A DNA stretch of 32,841 nt from Spirochaetales bacterium (GTDB lineage Bacteria; Spirochaetota; JAAYUW01), in assembly GCA_012797605.1 (NCBI GenBank), contig JAAZOT010000046.1, positions 1 to 32,841 on the forward strand, in the 5' to 3' direction. The number at the start of each line of letters is the position of its first letter. The first letter of the stretch is position 1. Under the pieces are notes generated by a model that was not told the origin of the DNA, made no database searches, and saw nothing but the letters and a program-made list of their open reading frames with translations. The translations under genes and the position numbers were made by a program. Shown here piece after piece: positions 16,776-24,349 of this stretch.

Positions 16776-17693
16776 ATGAAAATAGTCGAAGTAAAAGATT
16801 TAACTAAGCAATTTGTGAAAGATAAAAAAGCCGTAGATAATATCAGTTTCGATATAGAAAAAGGAGAGATTCTTGGTTTCATTGGTCCAAATGGTGCTGG
16901 AAAATCCACCACCATTAAGATGCTCAGTGGTATTTTGACTCCAACTTATGGAAATATAAATATACTCGGTTTAAATCCAACCAAAGACCGAAAAAAACTT
17001 GCAAAATCTATCGGCACTGTTTTTGGGCAAAAATCTCAACTTTGGATGCATCTTCCACCTATAGATACTTTTAACTTACTTGGAGTCATCTATGATGTCA
17101 AGCCTAAAATACTTAAAGAGAGGATAGATAAATTTATAGAACTTTTTGAATTGGCTCCTATTATAAACAATCAGGTTAGGAAGTTATCACTTGGAGAAAG
17201 AATAAAATGTGAGATTGCAGCGTCTTTGATACATAACCCGCAGGTGCTATTCCTTGATGAACCAACTATTGGTCTAGATGTTGTAATAAAAAAGGTTATA
17301 CGAGATTTAATATTAAAAATGAATAAAGAAGAGCAAGTAACAATTCTTTTAACTTCTCATGATATTCAAGATATAGAAAAGCTCTGCGATAGAGTTATCA
17401 TTATAAATAATGGTAAGATTGTTTTCGAAAACACGATGAAATATTTAAAGTACAACTATTTAGGTAAAAAACTTATATCTATCAAAACTGAAAATAACTT
17501 TAATATACCACAAATCGAAGGAGTAAGCATACTTAAACAAAAGGATTATTCTGCCAAATTGGAAGTAGATACAAAATTAAATTCGATAAAAGATATAATA
17601 GATACCATTGTTAGCACCAATAATGTTCTTGATATCACCATAGATGATATACCTTTAGAAGAAGTAATAGGACAGATTTATAAAAACAATTAA
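16776..17693 (+). CDS. ABC-2 exporter ATPase (COG4586-like)
   Basis: A 305-residue ABC ATPase with intact motifs: Walker A GPNGAGKST (37-45), Q-loop region VFGQKSQLWMHLP, signature LSLGERIKCE, Walker B VLFLDEPTIGLD and H-loop TSHD. The Q-loop neighbourhood and LSLGE signature are typical of the COG4586 ATPases, which pair with two dissimilar ABC-2 permeases. Both follow here. The last 80 residues form a small C-terminal domain after the nucleotide-binding domain. AAAGGA about ten bases before the ATG supports the start. The exported substrate is unknown; related systems have been linked to daunorubicin-type or envelope-component export. The 200-plus-base gap before the permeases is unusual for such an operon. 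Confidence 0.9.
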   Translation: MKIVEVKDLTKQFVKDKKAVDNISFDIEKGEILGFIGPNGAGKSTTIKMLSGILTPTYGNINILGLNPTKDRKKLAKSIGTVFGQKSQLWMHLPPIDTFNLLGVIYDVKPKILKERIDKFIELFELAPIINNQVRKLSLGERIKCEIAASLIHNPQVLFLDEPTIGLDVVIKKVIRDLILKMNKEEQVTILLTSHDIQDIEKLCDRVIIINNGKIVFENTMKYLKYNYLGKKLISIKTENNFNIPQIEGVSILKQKDYSAKLEVDTKLNSIKDIIDTIVSTNNVLDITIDDIPLEEVIGQIYKNN

Positions 17694-17920
17694 AGTTAAT
17701 TTTTTGCGATTTAAAAGAAATTTTTTGATGATATTTTAAGATTATTTTTAAGGTGATTTTTTAAGATAATTTTTTAATAAGATATTTTAAATAAATTTTT
17801 TAGGAAAATATTTTAGTAAGATATCTTATGAAGCTATATCATAAAAATATTTTATGAAAAAAGTTCATAATAATTTTTTATGAAAATAATCTAATTATAA
17901 ATATTGAAATAAAATTATTT
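17694..17920 (+). other. AT-rich intergenic segment with two hairpins inside the ABC operon
   Basis: No coding frame is visible. The left half holds degenerate repeats of TTTTTTAAGATAATTTTTT. The right half has two consecutive inverted repeats: TCATAAAA / TTTTATGA (17839-17846 and 17850-17857, loop ATA) and TTCATAA / TTATGAA (17864-17870 and 17878-17884, loop of seven). The second is followed by AAAT rather than a T run, so neither looks like a standard terminator. They may be mRNA processing or regulatory hairpins that set different levels for ATPase and permeases. Confidence 0.4.
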
Positions 17921-17932
17921 ATGAGGTTAAAA

Positions 17933-18715
17933 ATGAAAAAATTCTTTTATCTTGCCTATATTTCAATTAAAAACTATACATTTTACCTAAAAGATTTCTT
18001 AATAACTAGAATCTTTTTAGTAATTGTAATAATTATTTTTTCCTTTATCTATAAGACTTTACTCGGGAGTAATCAAAGTTATGCATCTTTTACTCTACCA
18101 ATGCTTTTATACTACCTTGCAATAACTGAATCAATTGAGATGTCTAAGACACTTATTCATAATACAATCTCAGATGAAATTAAAAGTGGAACTGTTGCGT
18201 ACATTTTACTAAGACCAATTTCATATATATCTTTTCATGTTAGCTCAGCGATTGGAGAGATTACCATTAAACAGCTAGTAACAATGATTATTGGTTTTAT
18301 TTGTGCCTTTTTTGTAAGTGGATTTAAAATAATAAACTTCTGGATGGTAATTGCATCTTTACCAGTTATATATGGAGCAGTACTTCTTAATCTATTTTTC
18401 ATGATACTAATTGGAATGTTCGCCTTTTATATAGAAGAGGTAAGACCAATTTATTGGATTTATCAAAAATTTATATTTATAGTTGGAGGTTTATTTGTTC
18501 CACTCGAATTTTTCCCTCCAACTGTATTGAAGATTTTTAAATTTTTTCCCTTTACTTATATGAATTATTTTGCAGCCAAGATGTCTGTTAAGTTTGATTT
18601 ACATGAATATATCATAGGTTTTTCAATTCAACTATTATATATTTTTATTGTTTACTTTCTTTCTATCCTTATCTATTCTAAAGGGATAAAAAGAGTCAGT
18701 ATTCAGGGAGGTTAA
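17933..18715 (+). CDS. ABC-2 family permease (COG4587-like)
   Basis: About 260 residues with six hydrophobic helices and short loops, consistent with an ABC-2 type exporter permease partnering the upstream ATPase. The conserved feature between helices 2 and 3, ISDEIKSGTVAYILLRPISY, is the loop that contacts the ATPase in this group (compare family sequences with I-x-x-G-x-[LI]-x-x-x-L-x-[RK]-P). LFVPLEFFPPTVLKIFKFFPF near residue 195 is another family signature, the ABC-2 'PLxxFP' region. The frame allows an ATG at 17921, but I choose 17933. GAGG (17923-17926) lies six bases ahead of it, and the product then begins MKKFFYLAYISIK. The next permease begins seven bases after the stop codon. Confidence 0.88.
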   Translation: MKKFFYLAYISIKNYTFYLKDFLITRIFLVIVIIIFSFIYKTLLGSNQSYASFTLPMLLYYLAITESIEMSKTLIHNTISDEIKSGTVAYILLRPISYISFHVSSAIGEITIKQLVTMIIGFICAFFVSGFKIINFWMVIASLPVIYGAVLLNLFFMILIGMFAFYIEEVRPIYWIYQKFIFIVGGLFVPLEFFPPTVLKIFKFFPFTYMNYFAAKMSVKFDLHEYIIGFSIQLLYIFIVYFLSILIYSKGIKRVSIQGG

Positions 18716-18721
18716 AATAAT

Positions 18722-19513
18722 ATGAGATACTATATTAAGCTTTTTTGGACTTTTATAAAGATGAATATTAAATCTCAGATGGCTTATAAAAAATCTTTTT
18801 TTCTACAAGTTTTTGGTATGATTATAAATGACTTTGCATTTTTAGTCTTATGGATCTTACTTTTCGATAATTTTAAGTCCTCTTTTTCTTCAAAAGGTAT
18901 TGATTTTAATAACATTGTTCTTGTCTGGGCAATAGCTGCAACAAGTTTTGGATTTGTCCATGCCCTGTTTGGTGGCTTTCGAACTTTACCAACAACAATA
19001 ATTGGAGGAAAGTTAGACAATTTTTTACTTTATCCTTCAAATACAATCTTTCTATCTGGAATTTCATATTCTGATGTCTCTGCTTGGGGTGATATAATAT
19101 ATGGTTATATCATTTTTCTTGTTTTTATACCATTTAATCCTTTAAGTTTATTTTTATTTACATATTTTTCAATTTTAGGTGCAGTATTTTTTGGATCAGT
19201 TTTGATAATCCTTTCTTCTCTTACTTTTTTTATAGGCAGTTCTGAACAGATTAAAGAAACTTTGTTTAATGCGATTTTATCATTTGCTACATATCCAGAG
19301 AAATTCTTTGTTGGTCCTATAAAATTGATACTCTTCACATTTGTTCCAGTTGGCTTAGGGATCTATATACCTGTCAGAATAATTACAAACTTTAATATAA
19401 TTCTTTTTACGATTTCCACGGTAATTATTTTATTATTCTTACTTTTTTCTGTTTTTATCTTCAATAGAGGGCTTAAAAAATATGAATCATCCAGTTTGAT
19501 AATTTTAAGCTAA
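18722..19513 (+). CDS. ABC-2 family permease (COG3694-like)
   Basis: The 263-residue second permease of the exporter has six hydrophobic helices. It contains FGGFRTLPTTIIGGKLDNFLLYPSN, where the GKLDNFLLYP loop parallels the ATPase-contact loop of the first permease (seen here only as motif similarity). FATYPEKFFVGPIKLILFTFVPVG in the last third is typical of COG3694 members. GGGAGGT (18706-18712) overlaps the stop region of the upstream gene and serves as ribosome binding site ten bases ahead of the ATG, so the two permeases are translationally close. No terminator is evident in the 263 bases after it. Confidence 0.87.
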   Translation: MRYYIKLFWTFIKMNIKSQMAYKKSFFLQVFGMIINDFAFLVLWILLFDNFKSSFSSKGIDFNNIVLVWAIAATSFGFVHALFGGFRTLPTTIIGGKLDNFLLYPSNTIFLSGISYSDVSAWGDIIYGYIIFLVFIPFNPLSLFLFTYFSILGAVFFGSVLIILSSLTFFIGSSEQIKETLFNAILSFATYPEKFFVGPIKLILFTFVPVGLGIYIPVRIITNFNIILFTISTVIILLFLLFSVFIFNRGLKKYESSSLIILS

Positions 19514-19776
19514 GAGATAAAAATTAATAAAAGTGATCTTTATTTTACTAATAAATCATAAATTCCATATAATTTAAAAATAAATTAAATTTTTTGCTAC
19601 ATCTTATAATAATAATTAATCATTTTTATTGATTATTTTTTGTAAGATATTATCATATTTTATAGTCATATCCTAAGTTAACTTGATTATAGCTAAAAAG
19701 TATAAATTAATTTTAGTTTTTTAAGTATTCTTAATTTTTAAAGTTTTGTCGTTAAAATACTTTTTATGGCGTTTTT
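19514..19776 (+). other. AT-rich spacer before the helicase operon
   Basis: I see no gene here. The segment separates the ABC exporter from the seven-gene helicase/AAA operon and holds one promoter-like pair near its end (19678-19706). No convincing terminator hairpin for the exporter is visible, so read-through cannot be excluded. Confidence 0.5.
19678..19706 (+). promoter_or_regulatory. candidate promoter of the helicase/AAA operon
   Basis: TTAACT (19678-19683), a 17-base spacer and TATAAA (19701-19706) match sigma-70 boxes at four and five of six positions. The first ATG of the operon is at 19777, giving a leader of about 60 bases. AT-rich background makes this a candidate only. Confidence 0.35.
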
Positions 19777-19986
19777 ATGAAATCTAACGAGATCTACAAA
19801 CTATTTTTCTATAACATTGAGAAAGATTATCCAGAACAATTAAGTAGATATATATATAGGGAGTTAGGATATTTTGCTCAATATATTAGAAATGCTATTC
19901 AATCTATGGACACAAGTAAATATGGAATGTCTTGGGCAAAAGATGAAGATATAACATATACTATATATCCTAAAGTTGTAATTTAA
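19777..19986 (+). CDS. N-terminal fragment of the helicase, ended by an in-frame TAA
   Basis: This 69-codon frame encodes a mostly helical segment (MKSNEIYKLFFYNIEKDY, then YFAQYIRNAIQSMDTSKYG) and stops at TAA 19984-19986. The striking point is the phase. The codons after the TAA stay open in the same frame without another stop through 20055 and on into the 1070-residue helicase. The intervening codons read INKPKNKILLKIDFNNF and look protein-like. Neither this ATG nor the ATG at 20056 has a ribosome binding site. The simplest reading is one helicase gene of about 1163 codons with a single nonsense codon, from mutation, sequencing error or programmed read-through. An independent small protein is less likely but possible. 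Confidence 0.55.
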   Translation: MKSNEIYKLFFYNIEKDYPEQLSRYIYRELGYFAQYIRNAIQSMDTSKYGMSWAKDEDITYTIYPKVVI

Positions 19987-20055
19987 ATCAATAAACCTAA
20001 AAATAAAATTTTACTTAAAATCGATTTTAATAATTTTTCGACTCATAAAGTTCTA

Positions 20056-23000
20056 ATGGACCAAAATGGTTATTTAGTAGAATATGAAAATGCTAAAAAA
20101 ACAAAAGAAGGTATAATACTTACGCTAAAAGTAGGTTCAAGTTTATCTTTAAATAGTGAATTATACTATGGAAGAGATAATGTTGAATGGCAACCATTGA
20201 CATTAAATTCTATTAAGAAAATCGAGTATTTAACAGATGATGAAAAAAATAGGTACTCCATAATTAAAATAGAAGAAGGCACTGAAAAATATACAGTCTA
20301 TCTAGATACTTTTATCCAACCCTTTACTAATTTATATATAAATGACGGTGAAATGATTGATTACAATATTAAATCTATATCTACATTAAAAGGTATTGAA
20401 CTATATGATAGTAATGGTATTATAAATTTTTCAATAGTAAGTGAAGATAAAGTTTTTAAGATAAACACAAATAGAAAAATAGAAGGAGAACTACTAGATA
20501 ACTTTAAAAGATCGTATAATTATGAACTTGTTGAAAAGAAGAATGAGGACGGAGTGTGGATAGTATTAAAAGAAATAGAAGATGAAGTAGAATACAGTGA
20601 AGATTATAAGAGATCTAAATTTGATATTTTCTTTGAAATTCTTTATACATCTATAGATTTTGAGGTATGGGAAGAAAAAGAAATAGATTTTAATAATAAA
20701 AATAAAAGAATAAGAGTATTAAAAACCAATCAAGAAGAGAATAAAATATGTCTTGAAAGGGAACCGGCACAAAAAATAATATACCCTCCAAAAAACACTT
20801 ATATGTTAACAATGCAACTTAGTGCTATCAATACTTTAATTTATAGACCAGCCCCAGGACATCGCAATCTTCTTCGATTGTTTGAGCCAGTCGAAAAAGC
20901 TTGTTGGGAAAATCCTACCAATGAATTTAATTTTAACAATATAAAATGGTTTTTCTTAACTGATTTTGAACTTGAAGGAACAGATGAGCAAAGGGAGTTT
21001 GTTTTAAAAGCTTTAAATACCACAGATTTCGCAATATTAGAAGGCCCACCAGGTTCTGGTAAAACTACAACTATAGCTGAATTGATATATCAAATCACCA
21101 AACAAAATAAAAGAGTTTTGCTTTCGGCTTCAACCCATGTTGCAGTAGATAATGTTATTGAAAAACTGGAGGAAAAATTTAAAAACAATGGTGGAATAAT
21201 GGAAAATGGAATTGTTCCACTTAGAATAGGGAGAGAAGAAAGTATTTCAGATGATATTGTAAAATATCAAATAGATAAAAGAAAAGAAAGAGTATCCCAA
21301 ATATTTGAAAAAGAAGATTGGTTTATTAACTTAAATGAAAGTGAAAAGAAAAGAGTAGTTGAAGAAGCAGTCATTAATGCTTCAAATCTTGTATGCGGAA
21401 CGACCATAGGGATTCTGCAGTATCCAAATTTTAAAAATATTAAAAAATATGGCTATATCATACCAGAATTTGATTATCTAATAATTGATGAATCTTCAAA
21501 AACAACATTTCAAGAATTCCTAGTCCCAGCGATTTTTGCAAAAAAATGGATAATTATTGGAGATGTTAAGCAACTTTCACCTTTTACAGATACATTACAT
21601 ATAAGAATTAATCTTGACTCATTATTAAATGACAAGGCTCAAAAAAGGGCTCTTATAGTTTTTCTGAAACTCCTTTTTTCAAGAAGGGATGTCAATATCG
21701 AAGGAAGATGGTTTAGCCCTCCTAAGTTCATTTATGTAGATACGACTGATGTCATAAAAAATATCTTAGAAATTATCATTCAAAAAATTCAAAAATACAA
21801 GGAATTTTATGGAAATTCTACAATTTTTGACCTTGAAAAATACACTTATGCATTTGTTATTAAGAAAATTAATAATTCAAGCGATTGTGATTTAGATGAC
21901 TATGATTTAGATAATGAATATTTAAATGATGTTGATATAGATGATTATTTAGACAATGAAGTTTTGGAAAATGATGATTTAATTGATGAAGATTTAGAAG
22001 ATGAAGATTTCTTGCTATTTGAAAAAATAAAAAGGTTGAAAGGAAATCATTTCAAAATAATTCAAGAAAATCAGTTGCATAATAAATATCCTTCATTATT
22101 TGATATAGATATTATCTTTGTTGAAGAAAAAATTTTCGAAAAAAATAAAGCTTTTTTTCCTCATACTCATATTCTTATTCATCCAAATTCAAAAAATCAA
22201 GACGCTCATGACTATAAACATTTACACTGGTATTTAACCAAAGGCATAGACAGATATGCTTATTTTATTTATGGAAATAAAGGTTTAAAAGTTCCTTGGG
22301 ATATTAAGGAAGAGGTATTAAACTCAATATATAAAGATTGGGCAGAAGAGTTGGCATGGAGAATAAAAAGAATTCAAGAAATTCAGCTTTCAAATGAAAC
22401 TATTCCTGGTGGTAGTTCTAAAAAGTTTTACTTAGCAAGCCTTTATGCCTTATTACCAGAGAAAGAAGAATATGAAATTATGTCTAAGATAAGAAAAATA
22501 GCTCAAATTTCGTTAACATCAGTTATAAATTGCTTCATGAAAGGTGTTACAGAAGATTGGAAAAATAAAGAGATTAAAACTGCTATTTCTCATGGTTTAC
22601 CTGATTATTTTAAAGAATTAAGATATATTAAATTATCCTATCAACATAGAATGCACCCTGATATTTCTTCAGTTCCAAGAAAACTTTTCTATTCTGGAGA
22701 GGCATTAAAAGATGATGGATTAATTGCAAAAGGAATTAGATATTGGGATTATAAAAGATATCAAAGCAGAGCTGTATGGTTAGATTTATATAACTCTAAT
22801 GTTTTTAAAAATACAAATTTAAAAGAAGCAAAAAAAATATTGGAAGAGCTTGAATTATTTATAATATGGGCAAAAAGTCAAAATAAAAAATATTCGGTAA
22901 TGATTTTATCTTTTTACGAAGCTCAAAGAAAAAAAATCCGAGATCTTTTAAGGGATAAATATCCAGAAAACAGAAGAAAAGAGACTACATTTATTGTAGA

Positions 23001-23268
23001 TGGTTTATTAATAAGAAACTACACTGTAGACAAGGCTCAAGGTCGAGAAGCAGATTTGGTATTCATTTCAATGGTTCAGAATAAAAGAGTTGGCTTTATG
23101 GATAGTCCAAATAGACTCAATGTAGCTCTTACAAGAGCCAAATTTCAATTGGTAATTATTGGTGATTTTAAGTATTTTAATGAACAGAGAAGCAGCCCAG
23201 AATTAAGGGAAATCACAAAAAATATAAGAATGTTGAGGTTAAGTAATGATACAGTTAGAAGCATATAA
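20056..23268 (+). CDS. SF1 helicase of the UPF1/DNA2-like (AAA_11/AAA_12) type with a large acidic insertion
   Basis: This 1070-codon frame is a superfamily 1 helicase. Walker A is GPPGSGKT (330-337), motif Ia SASTHVAVDN, motif II IIDESS (Asp478, Glu479), motif III GDVKQLSPF (502-510), motif IV YQHRMHP (862-868), and motifs V-VI are KAQGREADLVFIS and NVALTRAK. It should translocate on or unwind DNA or RNA. The first 300 residues form a separate N-terminal region rich in beta-strand-like stretches. About 355 residues separate motifs III and IV, far more than in typical relatives, including a run with 23 Asp/Glu in 42 residues (610-651). The ATG at 20056 lacks a ribosome binding site, and the same frame continues upstream to a TAA at 19984, so the true start is probably 19777. 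The next gene overlaps its end by 23 bases. Confidence 0.85.
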   Translation: MDQNGYLVEYENAKKTKEGIILTLKVGSSLSLNSELYYGRDNVEWQPLTLNSIKKIEYLTDDEKNRYSIIKIEEGTEKYTVYLDTFIQPFTNLYINDGEMIDYNIKSISTLKGIELYDSNGIINFSIVSEDKVFKINTNRKIEGELLDNFKRSYNYELVEKKNEDGVWIVLKEIEDEVEYSEDYKRSKFDIFFEILYTSIDFEVWEEKEIDFNNKNKRIRVLKTNQEENKICLEREPAQKIIYPPKNTYMLTMQLSAINTLIYRPAPGHRNLLRLFEPVEKACWENPTNEFNFNNIKWFFLTDFELEGTDEQREFVLKALNTTDFAILEGPPGSGKTTTIAELIYQITKQNKRVLLSASTHVAVDNVIEKLEEKFKNNGGIMENGIVPLRIGREESISDDIVKYQIDKRKERVSQIFEKEDWFINLNESEKKRVVEEAVINASNLVCGTTIGILQYPNFKNIKKYGYIIPEFDYLIIDESSKTTFQEFLVPAIFAKKWIIIGDVKQLSPFTDTLHIRINLDSLLNDKAQKRALIVFLKLLFSRRDVNIEGRWFSPPKFIYVDTTDVIKNILEIIIQKIQKYKEFYGNSTIFDLEKYTYAFVIKKINNSSDCDLDDYDLDNEYLNDVDIDDYLDNEVLENDDLIDEDLEDEDFLLFEKIKRLKGNHFKIIQENQLHNKYPSLFDIDIIFVEEKIFEKNKAFFPHTHILIHPNSKNQDAHDYKHLHWYLTKGIDRYAYFIYGNKGLKVPWDIKEEVLNSIYKDWAEELAWRIKRIQEIQLSNETIPGGSSKKFYLASLYALLPEKEEYEIMSKIRKIAQISLTSVINCFMKGVTEDWKNKEIKTAISHGLPDYFKELRYIKLSYQHRMHPDISSVPRKLFYSGEALKDDGLIAKGIRYWDYKRYQSRAVWLDLYNSNVFKNTNLKEAKKILEELELFIIWAKSQNKKYSVMILSFYEAQRKKIRDLLRDKYPENRRKETTFIVDGLLIRNYTVDKAQGREADLVFISMVQNKRVGFMDSPNRLNVALTRAKFQLVIIGDFKYFNEQRSSPELREITKNIRMLRLSNDTVRSI

Positions 23269-24316
23269 AGACATAGATATTCACACTATTCACTGTATTG
23301 CTCAAGTAAAAATAAAAACTCAAAGACCAGATATAGTATATTTTCTTAAAAACATGCAAACACTTACTAGGTATTTTTCTTCTGGTGAAGTAAAAAATAT
23401 TTATGATTATTTAGAATATCTTGGATTACTAAGAAATGGAAATATCACTCATCAAGGGGAAAAAGCCATAGATACAAAGCAAGTAATGATTCCAGAGGCT
23501 GGTATATACGAAATGACATATATTAAAGATAAAGCATTTGGAAACAAAATACTTAACTTAAAAAGAGTTAATCCAACATTTAATTTAGAAGGGAATATTG
23601 ATGATTTTAAGGATTATGAAATTTTTGATGAAAAATATTATAAGTTAACAAATAGCAAAGATAAATCTATTTTAGAATTTTGGCTTAAATTTGAGAAGCA
23701 AAAAGACTCATATCCTAAAGTTTTAACTTTCTCTAATGTATCAAGTAAACTTAATTTATTTTATAAAATTGATGAAAATGGGACAATTTCCAATAAGATG
23801 AATTTAAGTTTTAAGCTAAATGAAAGCGATTATCTTTTTGAAGGACAAATAAAAAATTTAGATATAGACTTTATTATCTCTTCATATTTACCAAATTGGA
23901 ATTCTGAAACCAAAAAATTGGAAGTTAAATATGAAGATATAAAGGATGATAATTCTATTAAGAACACCTTTCAGGTAGTTAAAAGTATTAGTTGTGATTC
24001 TTTAATTATTAACCAAGAAATCGATGATTCTCATTGGGAAATGACCCTATGTTTACCAATCGTTCCAGAAAGTATCACAGATGCAGAAAATTGGATGGTT
24101 GATTTAACAAAACAAAACCTTTATAAAAAACCAAGGTATTTATCTAAGATTAAATTAAAAGAGTTGCATGATAGGATTTTAAGAGATACACCTATTCTTC
24201 AGAAATTCCCAGCTTATTACCAAACTGAAGATAGCTTATTGCAATACTTGAATAATAACAATGACAAATCTCAATATCAGATGGTCCTTGCGGTTGAAGA
24301 TTTATTTCCAAACTAA
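23246..24316 (+). CDS. unknown protein with a possible winged-helix segment, helicase partner
   Basis: I do not recognise this 356-residue protein. Residues about 20-75 (a helix, FSSGEVKNIYDYLEYLGLLR, then GNITHQGEKAI and a hydrophobic strand) have the helix-turn-helix plus wing pattern of a winged-helix domain. The middle (100-270) is rich in short beta strands alternating with charged turns. The C-terminal 80 residues are helical with LKELHDRILRDTP. No catalytic motif or membrane segment is visible. The start at 23246 overlaps the helicase end by 23 bases and has GAGG seven bases ahead, so translation is probably coupled. That coupling suggests it works with the helicase, for example in target recognition. 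The gene is followed by the PLD-like gene after 33 bases. Confidence 0.7.
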   Translation: MIQLEAYKDIDIHTIHCIAQVKIKTQRPDIVYFLKNMQTLTRYFSSGEVKNIYDYLEYLGLLRNGNITHQGEKAIDTKQVMIPEAGIYEMTYIKDKAFGNKILNLKRVNPTFNLEGNIDDFKDYEIFDEKYYKLTNSKDKSILEFWLKFEKQKDSYPKVLTFSNVSSKLNLFYKIDENGTISNKMNLSFKLNESDYLFEGQIKNLDIDFIISSYLPNWNSETKKLEVKYEDIKDDNSIKNTFQVVKSISCDSLIINQEIDDSHWEMTLCLPIVPESITDAENWMVDLTKQNLYKKPRYLSKIKLKELHDRILRDTPILQKFPAYYQTEDSLLQYLNNNNDKSQYQMVLAVEDLFPN

Positions 24317-24349
24317 TCTGTTTTAATTTATAAAATAGGGGTTTAAAGG

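Noticed and set aside
17921-17932. ATG at 17921 as start of the first ABC permease.
   Set aside because: The GAGG ribosome site lies inside this four-codon extension and is correctly spaced for the ATG at 17933.
21883-22008. Repetitive GAT/GAA-rich tract considered as a CRISPR or satellite array.
   Set aside because: It stays in frame and encodes an acidic run inside the helicase; units are short and irregular, without spacers.
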